Source: Shewanella corallii
Lineage (GTDB): Bacteria; Pseudomonadota; Gammaproteobacteria; Enterobacterales; Shewanellaceae
Direction: 5' to 3'
Length of the DNA stretch: 64,000 bases
Assembly: GCF_023349125.1 (NCBI RefSeq)
Contig: NZ_JAKIKT010000002.1
Coordinates: 744,001-808,000, forward strand
In this document: one piece after another, positions 16,216 through 25,311 of the stretch
How positions within the stretch are numbered: position 1 is the first letter of the stretch
How the letters are laid out: every line of letters starts with the position of its first letter
Notes under the pieces: generated by a model
The model's input: the letters and a program-made list of their open reading frames with translations, nothing else
What the model was told of the DNA's origin: nothing
The model's database searches: none
Translations under genes and position numbers: made by a program

Positions 16216-17059
16216 TATTTTGCTCGCTATGGTCTTGGTTTTTCTGTCAGTGACACTACTGATTTGGTCACTCAGACATCTCTCTGTCTCTTGGGCGCAA
16301 AAATATCAAGAAACCTTTACCACTACCGCCAAGGCCAACCTGTTTGACTTGTTTCTGTTTATTGAACCTAAACAGCTGTTTTGGATGAACGTGTTCACCC
16401 TTCTCACAGTGCCTGTCATAGGCAGGTTGTTTTTTGGTTCATGGATACTCGGGTTTATCTTCAGTATCGTACTGGCCTTTATTCCTCGGTTCGCATATCG
16501 CTTCTTGCACCAACGCCGCAGACGCAAGTTTGTTCATCAGCTTCCTGATGCCTTGAACATGGTCGCATCTTCAATGCAATCAGGAGCCAATCTATCCAGT
16601 GCAATCGAGTTTATGGCGGAGGAATCTGAGGCACCACTGAAGCAGGAGTTTCAACTTTTCTTAAGGCAACAACGCCTGGGCGTGGAGTTTAATACTGCAC
16701 TTTCCAATATGTATTCTCGCATCCCGGAAGATGAGTTCCAGCTGGTTGTCGCTGGCATGCAGATATCCCGTGACGTAGGGGGCAACCTTGCCGAAGTGCT
16801 ATTGAGGCTGTCTGACACCCTGAGAAAGAAGATTGAGATGGAGGGCAAAATTAACTCCCTCACAGCTCAGGGAAAAATGCAGGGCTTGGTAATGACAGCT
16901 CTGCCTCTGTTTATTGGATTGGTGCTTTACCACATGGAACCAGAGGCCATGTCTCGACTGTTTTCCGAACCCGTAGGCTGGGGGGTTATCGTAATGGTGA
17001 TCTTTATGTTGAGTTTTGGCTATCTGGCGATAAAAAAAATCGTCACTATCGATGTGTAA
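16208..17059 (+). CDS. tadB: TadB inner-membrane platform protein (T2SF family)
   Basis: 283 residues, overlapping tadA by 8 bp. Two N-terminal membrane segments, the cytoplasmic T2SF/GspF domain (LPDALNMVASSMQSGANLSS, then VAGMQISRDVGGNLAEVL) and two C-terminal membrane segments are in the expected order. With TadC it forms the platform on which TadA acts. Confidence 0.93.
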   Translation: MNSILLAMVLVFLSVTLLIWSLRHLSVSWAQKYQETFTTTAKANLFDLFLFIEPKQLFWMNVFTLLTVPVIGRLFFGSWILGFIFSIVLAFIPRFAYRFLHQRRRRKFVHQLPDALNMVASSMQSGANLSSAIEFMAEESEAPLKQEFQLFLRQQRLGVEFNTALSNMYSRIPEDEFQLVVAGMQISRDVGGNLAEVLLRLSDTLRKKIEMEGKINSLTAQGKMQGLVMTALPLFIGLVLYHMEPEAMSRLFSEPVGWGVIVMVIFMLSFGYLAIKKIVTIDV

Positions 17060-17071
17060 CGGAGCTCTCAT

Positions 17072-17935
17072 ATGATCACTCTGTTCAGTATAGGATTCAG
17101 TCTCGCCATCGCCTTCCTGGTGTATAGCTGCGCCCGTATCTACCATGAGGTTCCCGCAGAAAACAGGGAGTTTATGGACCCTCTCTCTCCAGGTCTCCGT
17201 ATTATCTGGCCCATGGTGCGATTGTTCGCCTATTACCTGGGGGAAAAACTCAGCGTTGACTATCTGGAGCGAGTCTCCAAACACCTGCAATTATCCGGGT
17301 TGTCATACATCATGACAGCCGAACAGTACTTTGCGATCCGTATTCTCAGCACTTTATTTGCAATAGGTTTGTTTTACTTTGCCAGTTTACTACTGGATTC
17401 ATTCAGCCTGCTATATCTGTTTCTGGCGGGACTGATGGGCTACTTCCTGCCGGTGCTCACCCTCAATGACCTGCGTAAAAAGCGGCAGGGTCTGATCGTT
17501 CGAGCCCTGCCTGTTTATCTGGATTATCTCACCATGGCCATTGAGGCAGGACTGAATATGACAGGAGCCTTGTCACAGGCTGTAGAACGGGGCCCGGAAG
17601 GCCCTCTGCGTATTGAGTTTGAGAAGGTAATCAGAGACATGCGTGCCGGTATGTCCCGCTCACAGGCTTTTAGAAACATGGCAAACCGGGTTCAAATTAC
17701 CGAAGTAAATAGCTTGGTCAGTGCGTTGGCTCAGGCTGAGCGAACCGGTGCCAGCCTGGGGAAAACCTTGAGGATCCAATCCGATCAACGCAGAGTTGAA
17801 CGGTTCCAAAGAGCAGAAAAGAAAGCACTGGAAGCCCCGGTAAAACTGGTGTTCCCGCTCATAGTATTCATTTTCCCTGTGACATTCATGATTCTCGCCT
17901 TTCCCATCGCGATGAAGTTTATCTATGAGCTATAA
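17072..17935 (+). CDS. tadC: TadC inner-membrane platform protein (T2SF family)
   Basis: 287 residues. Membrane segments flank a T2SF domain with LPVYLDYLTMAIEAGLNMTG, then ALAQAERTGASLGKTLRIQS and the terminal FPLIVFIFPVTFMILAFPIA helix, all typical of TadC. It lies 12 bp after tadB and overlaps the following DUF192 gene by 11 bp, so translation is coupled. Confidence 0.93.
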   Translation: MITLFSIGFSLAIAFLVYSCARIYHEVPAENREFMDPLSPGLRIIWPMVRLFAYYLGEKLSVDYLERVSKHLQLSGLSYIMTAEQYFAIRILSTLFAIGLFYFASLLLDSFSLLYLFLAGLMGYFLPVLTLNDLRKKRQGLIVRALPVYLDYLTMAIEAGLNMTGALSQAVERGPEGPLRIEFEKVIRDMRAGMSRSQAFRNMANRVQITEVNSLVSALAQAERTGASLGKTLRIQSDQRRVERFQRAEKKALEAPVKLVFPLIVFIFPVTFMILAFPIAMKFIYEL

Positions 17936-18284
17936 CATGCCGACATCAGCCCTTATGCAGGAGGGAAACACCAAAATTTCCAGAGTTTATCTGGCTAAGT
18001 CCCCCTGGCTGCGACTAAGGGGATTATTAGGAAGACGCCCTTTAAAGCAAGGAGAAGGCCTGCTGATCTCTCCCTGTAATTCTGTACATACCTTTTGGAT
18101 GTCCTATCCGATCGATCTCATCTATCTGGATAGCAACGGCCTTGTACTAAAAGTCGTCGAACAGTTACTTCCCTGGCGCATGAGTGCCTGTAAGTCAGCC
18201 AGGTCGGTGGTGGAGGTGACAGCAGGATATGCATCCAAAGTAGATATAAAACAAGGAGATCACCTCACATGGCTAAATTCTTGA
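17925..18284 (+). CDS. DUF192 family protein inside the Tad operon
   Basis: 119 residues if the ATG at 17925 is used; 17937 and 17955 are in-frame alternatives, none with a good ribosome-binding site, so coupling to tadC is likely. DUF192 features are clear: LRLRGLLGRRPLKQGEGLLI, then SVHTFWMSYPIDLIYLD and the GYASKVDIKQGD end. No signal peptide is visible, although many DUF192 proteins are exported. The function of the family is unknown. It overlaps the next gene by 16 bp. Confidence 0.88.
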   Translation: MSYNMPTSALMQEGNTKISRVYLAKSPWLRLRGLLGRRPLKQGEGLLISPCNSVHTFWMSYPIDLIYLDSNGLVLKVVEQLLPWRMSACKSARSVVEVTAGYASKVDIKQGDHLTWLNS

Positions 18285-18721
18285 TCCCTCTGTTGATGTT
18301 GATTTTTATGCAAGGTTGTAGCTCTGCCCCGCCACCACATAAAGGCAACAAAGACATTATGACCATCCAGGCACAGGCGGAACAGGCTTATCGCAGGGCC
18401 ATGTTGGACCAGGCTGAAAGTCTTTATCTGGAAGTACTCAACAGCGTACCTAACTATGCTCCGGCATGGTTTCGACTTGGCAATATTTATACCCGTACAG
18501 GACGCCAGGAAGCAGCAATAGCAGCCTATCAAAGGTGTCTGGAGCTGGAACCCAATAATCAAAAGGCTTGGTACAACATGAGCTTGGTTAGACTAAAGCA
18601 GTCAACTCAACTGCTGCAGGAGGCCTCTGGTCGGGGTGACCAGAAGTCAGCTGTGCACCAACAGATTGAGGCGCTGCTGTCCGAGTTAACCCAATTGCAA
18701 AGTGCAACCCGAGGAAGTTAA
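18269..18721 (+). CDS. TPR lipoprotein, TadD-like
   Basis: 150 residues with a type II signal peptide (LMLIFMQG|C, lipidated Cys about 17). The mature part has two to three TPR units (QAEQAYRRAMLDQAESLYLE, then APAWFRLGNIYTRTGRQEAA and YQRCLELEPNNQKAWYNMSL). TadD is a TPR lipoprotein needed for Flp assembly, probably for secretin localisation; this protein is shorter but matches in topology and position. Confidence 0.8.
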   Translation: MAKFLIPLLMLIFMQGCSSAPPPHKGNKDIMTIQAQAEQAYRRAMLDQAESLYLEVLNSVPNYAPAWFRLGNIYTRTGRQEAAIAAYQRCLELEPNNQKAWYNMSLVRLKQSTQLLQEASGRGDQKSAVHQQIEALLSELTQLQSATRGS

Positions 18722-18730
18722 GGAGTCGTC

Positions 18731-19411
18731 ATGAAACCACTCCAGCACCAATCAGGCCAGAGTATGGTGGAGTTCAATATCGCCTTGCCCTTCATGATGC
18801 CCATCATGCTGGTGATAATGATGTTGATTGTTCAATGGGCATTTATCTACTCAGCCAAAAGCACCCTGGATGCAGCGACAGCCAATGCTGTCAGGGAAGG
18901 AACACTCAACAATGGCAGCCTGGCAGATATACGCCAGGGGTTGGCACGGGGAATGATGCCGCTTTATGCAAATGGGACAACTCCTGCAGATACCTTTTCA
19001 GCCCTTGCCAGAGCGGTAGTGGCGACCAGGGTACAAAGCCAAATTACCATACTTAATCCTAATCGTAGTGTATTTAACCGCTTCAGAGTCAGAAGCCGCA
19101 TCAACGGCCGCAACATATATGAGATCCCCAACAACAACCTGATGTATCGCAATCCCGCCCCCTTGCCTGTGGACGGAAACAGACGAATCAATATTCAGGA
19201 TGCAAATCTGCTGCAAATTGAAGTTCGCTGGTGCCAACGATTGATAGTACCAGTAGCCAATGTAGTGATCAGAGAGATTGTCACCGACATTTGGTTTCGT
19301 CCCAGCCGGGACCAACTTGCCTGTAATGCTTTAGGACTGGTCACAGGTGACGTCTATTTAGCCATGACTTCTCAGGGCCTGGCACGCATGCAAACGCCAT
19401 TTCGTATGTAG
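18731..19411 (+). CDS. TadE-family minor pilin
   Basis: 226 residues. The N-terminus HQSG|QSMVEFNIALPFMMPI is the TadE pattern: short leader, prepilin-peptidase-like site, Glu at +5, then a membrane helix. The FIYSAKSTLDAATANAVREG segment after the helix is also typical of TadE/TadE-like proteins. A Cys pair in the C-terminal half (RWCQRL and QLACNAL) may be oxidised in the periplasm. RBS AAGGAGTC precedes the ATG. Confidence 0.85.
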   Translation: MKPLQHQSGQSMVEFNIALPFMMPIMLVIMMLIVQWAFIYSAKSTLDAATANAVREGTLNNGSLADIRQGLARGMMPLYANGTTPADTFSALARAVVATRVQSQITILNPNRSVFNRFRVRSRINGRNIYEIPNNNLMYRNPAPLPVDGNRRINIQDANLLQIEVRWCQRLIVPVANVVIREIVTDIWFRPSRDQLACNALGLVTGDVYLAMTSQGLARMQTPFRM

Positions 19412-19443
19412 CGCCCTTTAAAAAACGAGACAGGGAAATATCA

Positions 19444-22400
19444 ATGAAGCACTCGCAAAAATATTCAAAACTCTGGCAAGTCCTGTTGCTGAGTTCTTTA
19501 CTGGGTTTGTCCGCCTGCAATAGTGAGCTGGAGCCCGGAGAAGGCGGTAATCCAACAGACCCTACTCCACCCCCTACCCCGCCGACTCCTCCTCCAAATC
19601 CTGAGCCTCCGGCGGAAGGAACATGGGCCAACAAAGATGAGGACAGCGACGGCGTACTGGATGAGCAAGACGATTATCCATTTGATGCAGATAAATCTGA
19701 TGCACCGCTGTTTGTGGACAGCGAGCCCAACGATAATCCCTCTGTTGCAACCCAAACCAACAGCTATCCGCCATTCAGCATAAAAGGAGCTATCTCCACA
19801 AAATCTGATAACGGCGACCTGTTCTCATTTAAAGGTGAGCAGGGCAGTTACTATACCCTTAGGCTCAGTTATCAAAATCCGGATTTCAATCCCAGCATCT
19901 ACTTTTCCGATAAGGATGGTAATGCGTTGAATTTCGGTGAAATCGAGATCACCCCCTCACTTAAAACACTGGCCATCAATGTCAAGATTCCTGCTGATGG
20001 CACCTATCATGTGGGTGTGATTGATCTGAACTTTGATGGGGATGATAGCTTCACCTACGAAGCCAGGGTTTTCGAGGATTTGGACGTTGATGGCATGTAT
20101 GACGAAAGAGAAAATGCCCTAGCCATCAATAACCGCTCCAGAGATACAGACGGTGATGGTCTGTCAGATACTGAAGAGTTTCTCTATGGCAGATACTATC
20201 CAGCTCAGGGCTTTGACCCCGATGGTGATAACATACCAAACTGGTCAGATACAGACAGTGACGGTGATGGCCTGACCGACAGCCAGGAAGGTGCTGACGA
20301 TATCGATAATGATCAAAGAGGGAACTTCCTTGACACTGATGCTGACGGCAACAATATCAACGATAGTGTTGAAGCAGGGGACGACCTCAGCAAGCCAGTA
20401 GACACGGATATAGATCTACTGGCAGATTTCAGAGATCTGGATGACGATAATGACGGCCTGCTGGATAACAACGACCAGGATCGTTTGTTAGCCGTTCCTC
20501 AGAGTGCTTCAGCAACCATCAGTTTGCCCAAGGTCAACCATAATGGTACTGATGTAGACTTTTTGAGGATTGGAGATCAGGTTTTTGTCGAGTTGGATAC
20601 GTCTCTTTCGTCTCAATCTCACTTTCTGGTCATTACCCGGGATAATCAGCCACCACTGAATTTACCGACAAGCACTCAGGGGCTAATCTCTACCAGCTTA
20701 CCAACGAATGCCAATGCTCTTTTTGTGTCCGATGGTAACAGCCGCACCAATATCAGGCCGCTATCGCCAAACCCTGCGGGTACTCCGGTGATTATTGCCA
20801 ACTCGGCTTTAATATTGGAAGAGAACAGTAATCTGAATTTGAGTGGAGTCAGCTTTGAAAATAACCCAACTCTGACTGCTGCTGGTGTTCCTCTGCAACT
20901 ACTCAACAGCTCAGACACCCAGTTGGCCGCACTGACCCCGGACAGTCTAAGCGATGGCAAACTGCAGGTTAATAATGCCGCTGGAACGGGTAACAGTGTC
21001 AGCTACTTTGTCACCATAGAGGCTGATATTGCAGTCACCCCCACATCCGGAGTCTCGGCAGCTGACCTTACACTCGAATCACTACCCAATACCGAATTTG
21101 CGACTGGCTCCAATGGCTCAGCTCAGGTCAGTGCATTTAAAAACAGGATGACTCCTGTAATCAGTTTTATTGCGGATGGCGATAATCCATTGGGCTTTAG
21201 CTATCTCAGTGCTTACTTGCTGCCAGGGGAAACTCAGACATCACTGGATCTGGACAGCACCACATTCAAATACCTGCTCGACTTTGTTGGCATATCGCGG
21301 ATCAACACGGATGACTTATCCAAATTCAGAAGCACAATAAGTCAATACCCTGAATATCAACAAACCTATGAGCACTTTGAAAGTCTGCTGGAAGGCTCGG
21401 CGACGGCGCTGGATAAACTCCAGTCGGCGACAATGACCTTATTGGTACAAAATGCCAACAGTATCTATAAAAAGTACTCCGAAACCACATCAACCAACGC
21501 CCGTCAGGCGTTAAGAAATGAGCTGATCAGTGCGCTGGAAAATATAGGTTTGCAACAACAGGCGAGCAGTTCCGGCACCATAAAGCCCACTATTGTGAAT
21601 TATGGAACTGATTACTTTGATTACAGCCTGGCTGCGACCAACTTTCTGGATAACTGGTTGCCTTCCGATCCAAGTTGCCCGGATAACTCAGATATCAGTG
21701 ACGAACAAAAGAATAAGCTCAGATATGACGGCTGCTCTGAATTGCAGAACAGAACCAAGCTTTACCTGAGTACCCTGATCATTCCTCTGGGAGAAGATGG
21801 TGAATATGATGAAACAAAGCTGGACTCGCCGCTTCGCCCTCATGTGAGAGCAGCTTGGGACGGCAATATGTTAGGCCCCCAGGGAGGAACCTTTCTGGGC
21901 ATAGAGTTCTGGTCCAAAGACCAGTATTACAACCAGTGTCCTTATCAGAATTGCCTTTACCAGGTATTGGCTCCCGGAGTAGGTGATGCCGTTGGACCAT
22001 CTCCGTTCAGTTTTCAAAATAATTCCCCCTATGACGCCGCCAATCTGGCAGCCAGAAGACATTTGGCTATTCGCACCATTATCGATGGTGTATTGCTGAA
22101 GTTTTTCGATCTGATATTGGTAGGCATTGGGTATGAAAGTAGCGGTTTCGATGCAGTAGCAGTCTCCAAACTTGTTATCCAATACTCTCCCAAACTGGTA
22201 GAAGAAGTTGAAAAGCTCTATTTGGATGAAAATGTCACCGGCGACGACATAGGTAACTTTGTTAAAGAGATCGCGCTGGAGTTCTACAAAAACGAAGTAG
22301 AAGTTCTGGCTGACCCTGCCAATGCAGGAAAACTGGGGCCCATCACGACCGCACTGCTTGAGCAGTACCTGAAGATTTCGCCAGAGGAAATAGCTTACCT

Positions 22401-23493
22401 TGCTGCGGGAGCTGCACTGCGGAAATGGACCCCATTTGTTGGTCAGATTGATGCCATTCTAACCGGAGCCAGAGTAGCTGACATCCTGGTCGATCAGGTC
22501 AAAACGGTTAAGGATATGGCCTTTGTACCAGTTAAATCTGACTTCACCATGACCTGGGGCTTAAAGATCATAGATATCGAACCCAGCATCATGGAAGCCA
22601 AACCTATCCCACGACCGCTATCAATAATAGGAACTGGTTTTGGTATTAATGAGCGTTGGTACTGGTTTGATGAGGAGCCTGTGACTTTCCTGCTGGATGA
22701 GGGCCGGGGTGGTGCTCAGGAAGTGGAAGTAGAGCATGACTCTGTAAATGAAACCGGCACCCTGTTGAAAATCACTGTACCCGCAGACCTTTTGGACGGT
22801 GCCATAGGCCCTATCAATGTCAGAGTTGAGCACAGAGGTGAAGAAGCCGTTTCCCCTGTTAAGATTCAGATAGGCGAAGGACTGGAAATCGCACGGCTGA
22901 AAGAGGACAACGGCCAGCCAGGTGATACTGTTATTATCGAAGGCGTAGGGTTTGGTGAGCTGGCCAGCGAAAACACCGTAACCTTTGCGGGCCGTAACGG
23001 TGCCAGGGTTGAAGCAAGCGTCACCAGAGTCGATCCAGGCAAACTAACGGTTACCGTTCCCCGCGGAGTTATAACAGGTGAAGTGACTGTCCAGGTTGGA
23101 GCCCAAACCAGCAACGGATTGGTATTTACCGTGCCTTTCCTGTTGGACATTACCTATGGTGACAATGGTAACTTTAATGATGACATCTTCAAGCTGGTTG
23201 TTAATGACAGAGTAATCGCTGACGGCGCGGCGCCAAAACGTCAGGTAGGTCCTATCTCTGTGCCTCTTGCAGCGGGTGTACACACAGTCAAACTGGTCGG
23301 CATCAGAGCAGAAGATGAAATTGGCACTTATTACATTCAGTTCGGTGGCGATGTGATAAGTGTAGAAGGAGATGCTCTCGAAGGACGGGATCTGCTTAAG
23401 GACAGTGTAAAAACCTTCCGGGTGACTGTTGGCGAAGTTCAGTCACCGGTAAGGCCGCAAACTGCACCGCTGGCCGAACTGCAACCGGAATAG
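19444..23493 (+). CDS. Large Ca-binding-repeat lipoprotein with IPT/TIG domains at the end of the Tad operon
   Basis: 1349 residues. A lipobox (LLGLSA|C, Cys about 21) is followed by a Pro/Thr-rich stalk (about 32-57), a first DxDxDG acidic repeat, a PPC-like beta domain (about 95-225), and a run of thrombospondin-type-3-like Ca-binding repeats (DTDGDGLSDTEE, DTDSDGDGLTDSQE, DTDADGNNINDS, DLDDDNDGLLDNND; about 235-345). The centre (about 350-1050) is unassigned, with four Cys near 740-770 and two near 840. Two IPT/TIG-like domains (about 1059-1130 and 1150-1230) precede a beta-rich end. It starts 32 bp after the TadE-like gene. A surface adhesin or pilus-associated protein is plausible but inferred from position and architecture. 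Confidence 0.85.
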   Translation: MKHSQKYSKLWQVLLLSSLLGLSACNSELEPGEGGNPTDPTPPPTPPTPPPNPEPPAEGTWANKDEDSDGVLDEQDDYPFDADKSDAPLFVDSEPNDNPSVATQTNSYPPFSIKGAISTKSDNGDLFSFKGEQGSYYTLRLSYQNPDFNPSIYFSDKDGNALNFGEIEITPSLKTLAINVKIPADGTYHVGVIDLNFDGDDSFTYEARVFEDLDVDGMYDERENALAINNRSRDTDGDGLSDTEEFLYGRYYPAQGFDPDGDNIPNWSDTDSDGDGLTDSQEGADDIDNDQRGNFLDTDADGNNINDSVEAGDDLSKPVDTDIDLLADFRDLDDDNDGLLDNNDQDRLLAVPQSASATISLPKVNHNGTDVDFLRIGDQVFVELDTSLSSQSHFLVITRDNQPPLNLPTSTQGLISTSLPTNANALFVSDGNSRTNIRPLSPNPAGTPVIIANSALILEENSNLNLSGVSFENNPTLTAAGVPLQLLNSSDTQLAALTPDSLSDGKLQVNNAAGTGNSVSYFVTIEADIAVTPTSGVSAADLTLESLPNTEFATGSNGSAQVSAFKNRMTPVISFIADGDNPLGFSYLSAYLLPGETQTSLDLDSTTFKYLLDFVGISRINTDDLSKFRSTISQYPEYQQTYEHFESLLEGSATALDKLQSATMTLLVQNANSIYKKYSETTSTNARQALRNELISALENIGLQQQASSSGTIKPTIVNYGTDYFDYSLAATNFLDNWLPSDPSCPDNSDISDEQKNKLRYDGCSELQNRTKLYLSTLIIPLGEDGEYDETKLDSPLRPHVRAAWDGNMLGPQGGTFLGIEFWSKDQYYNQCPYQNCLYQVLAPGVGDAVGPSPFSFQNNSPYDAANLAARRHLAIRTIIDGVLLKFFDLILVGIGYESSGFDAVAVSKLVIQYSPKLVEEVEKLYLDENVTGDDIGNFVKEIALEFYKNEVEVLADPANAGKLGPITTALLEQYLKISPEEIAYLAAGAALRKWTPFVGQIDAILTGARVADILVDQVKTVKDMAFVPVKSDFTMTWGLKIIDIEPSIMEAKPIPRPLSIIGTGFGINERWYWFDEEPVTFLLDEGRGGAQEVEVEHDSVNETGTLLKITVPADLLDGAIGPINVRVEHRGEEAVSPVKIQIGEGLEIARLKEDNGQPGDTVIIEGVGFGELASENTVTFAGRNGARVEASVTRVDPGKLTVTVPRGVITGEVTVQVGAQTSNGLVFTVPFLLDITYGDNGNFNDDIFKLVVNDRVIADGAAPKRQVGPISVPLAAGVHTVKLVGIRAEDEIGTYYIQFGGDVISVEGDALEGRDLLKDSVKTFRVTVGEVQSPVRPQTAPLAELQPE

Positions 23494-23570
23494 CCCAAGG
23501 CTGTGGGCAGTGGAGTTTTTCCGCTGCTCACTTTTGAGGGGAGAGAGTTCAATCAATGGAGATCTGATAA

Positions 23571-23984
23571 TTGAAAAAAACCAAAGCGATTTCTCTGAGC
23601 CTGGCAATACTGGTATCTCCTGTTGCCTTTGCAGAGTCTGATGCTCAACTGACCCAACGCTGTCTGGACACCTTCGATAAGATTGCTGCAAACGATATCG
23701 ACTGGTTTCTGGCGCAGATGCCATCAACACCTTCTGAGGCTCAAAAAAAACAAGCCGCAAGAGTGTTGCAACGGGCACACGACAAGTTCCAGAACCATCC
23801 GCCACAGAATATTGAGGTTAAGCAGGTAAGCTATAAAGCCCCCAGCAAAGCCAAACAAGAGCGATTTGGTGCCACCAATGAAGCCAGGGTCAAACTGCTG
23901 ATTGAAAGTGAAATGCGTCGTTCACACACTTCATGTAAGTTCCTTAAAACAGATAAAGGCTGGTTCCTTTCCTCGCTGCCTTAA
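23571..23984 (+). CDS. Small periplasmic protein of unknown function
   Basis: 137 residues starting at TTG 23571 (MKKTKAISLSLAILV...), supported by GGAGA about 9 bases upstream and a clean signal peptide (cut after VAFA). The mature protein is basic and helical with two Cys (QRCLDTF and HTSCKFL) that could pair. No family recognised. A GC-rich hairpin (GCAGTGGA 23507-23514 with TCCGCTGC 23520-23527) sits between it and the big lipoprotein upstream. Confidence 0.65.
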   Translation: MKKTKAISLSLAILVSPVAFAESDAQLTQRCLDTFDKIAANDIDWFLAQMPSTPSEAQKKQAARVLQRAHDKFQNHPPQNIEVKQVSYKAPSKAKQERFGATNEARVKLLIESEMRRSHTSCKFLKTDKGWFLSSLP

Positions 23985-24113
23985 ACCTAAACCGATATAA
24001 AAAATCCGGCGGATATCATCAATATAAATGACTCCTTCTATCCCGGAGCCAAATGGCTTTATGGAATAGACAAACAAGAGAGATTCTATCTGGTTGGCAA
24101 GCGGCAGACCCGA

Positions 24114-24746
24114 ATGATTTGGTTCGGTCTGATAAGCCTTGTGCCTTTAAGTGCCATGATATTTATGCTGCTTACCTCCGGGCCTGCAAAAGAGTGGGTT
24201 TATGCCTGGGCATCGCCACCTCTGGCTTTGTTTGCTCTGTGGGCCCTGGGCATCAGAGACAGGTTCGTTTTTGTCGGCCATGAGGTCCTACACCAGCAAA
24301 CCTGGTGGAGGCTTTCGCCAAAATTGATTTCCCGCTGGCCCGCATCAAATTGCTCTTTGACCATATCGCCTGTGACTCAGGTAGAAGGAAAGTATTGGCT
24401 GAGCTTGAATACAACTGAAGGCTCACAAACTGAGGTGTTCAAAGAATGTTTGGGGCCACTTCAGGCCAGTCGGGATTTAGCCTTGAGCCTGGCTGCCGGT
24501 AACGGGTTGGCGGTATACGACCAATTTTCTCAGTACCCGGAAAAAGTGCCTTTAAAAGCCAAAGTTCCTCAATTTGAAGCGCAGGAAATACTGCAAGCCG
24601 CCATACCTGAAAGCATCAAACCTTTATCCACTGGTCAATTTCAGCCCGACTTTCAAATTTCCGGCACCCGGGTCAGGCTGATTTGGCCCCTGCCAGTTTT
24701 TCTCGCGTTGGCAATGTTTCTGGCCTGGTATGGAGGAGCCATATGA
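24114..24746 (+). CDS. Membrane protein of unknown function; true N-terminus unclear
   Basis: 210 residues from ATG 24114, with two N-terminal membrane segments, a soluble middle (about 60-185) and one C-terminal segment (IWPLPVFLALAMFLAWYGG). The frame is open back to 23991 and the 29 codons before the ATG read like real protein (NDSFYPGAKWLYGIDK, then QERFYLVGKRQTR), but contain no ATG, GTG or TTG. An ATG at 24028, 14 bases after GGCGGA, is in another frame; one extra G after it would join the frames (MDSFYPGAKW...). So a rare start codon, a frameshift or a sequencing deletion is likely. Stop overlaps the next start (ATGA). Confidence 0.65.
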   Translation: MIWFGLISLVPLSAMIFMLLTSGPAKEWVYAWASPPLALFALWALGIRDRFVFVGHEVLHQQTWWRLSPKLISRWPASNCSLTISPVTQVEGKYWLSLNTTEGSQTEVFKECLGPLQASRDLALSLAAGNGLAVYDQFSQYPEKVPLKAKVPQFEAQEILQAAIPESIKPLSTGQFQPDFQISGTRVRLIWPLPVFLALAMFLAWYGGAI

Positions 24747-25183
24747 CCCAGGCGATACAAACGTTGCGTATCAAGAAGCACTTTGCCGAGAAAATACTGG
24801 GAGTATTGTTAATGCTGCTTCTGCTGGCTCAGGTCTGGTTTGGTATGCCTGCAGAGACACACCTGATATTTGCCTGGGCGCTGATGGCAACATTGTGCTG
24901 GCATATGTTATTCAACCGCCAGTATTTGATACTTGACCAAGGCAGAAACCGACTCAGCCATATCAACTCCAGTCTCTATCCCGTCAGGCGCCAGGATATA
25001 AAACTGAGTTCAATCTCCGCTTTTACTGTATCTCGCAGTCGCATGCAGCGTGGGCGATATACACTATATGTGGTGCTCAAAGCCGATGCACAGCTGGACA
25101 TCACTTCCGGCTCTCTGAGGCAAGTGGAGGAGATTGCACAGCAGTTATCAAAAATGACTGGCCTACCACTTGAACAGGACTAA
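24743..25183 (+). CDS. Small membrane protein with PH-like domain
   Basis: 146 residues from ATG 24743 (GGAGGAG just upstream, ATGA overlap with the preceding gene). Two membrane helices (about 20-60) are followed by a soluble beta-rich domain of about 80 residues (YLILDQGRNRLSHINSSLY, then LYVVLKADAQLDITSGSL) ending in a helix (VEEIAQQLSKMTGL). That layout recalls bacterial PH-like (YdbS/YcxB-type) membrane proteins. The domain call is by texture, not by a diagnostic motif. Confidence 0.6.
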   Translation: MTQAIQTLRIKKHFAEKILGVLLMLLLLAQVWFGMPAETHLIFAWALMATLCWHMLFNRQYLILDQGRNRLSHINSSLYPVRRQDIKLSSISAFTVSRSRMQRGRYTLYVVLKADAQLDITSGSLRQVEEIAQQLSKMTGLPLEQD

Positions 25184-25311
25184 CTGCCAGATAGTCTTTT
25201 AGAATTACTCCACCTACCCACAACACCTACCTTTGACCTATTCAGCAGCGGCACTTTCAATGGCAATGTCTGACGGGAGCAAAGGAGATGTTCCGCGGTA
25301 AAGGGTCAATT

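Noticed and set aside
24053..24283. 76-codon frame overlapping the start of the unknown membrane protein
   Set aside because: Composition is not protein-like and it overlaps the frame with membrane helices that couples to the next gene.
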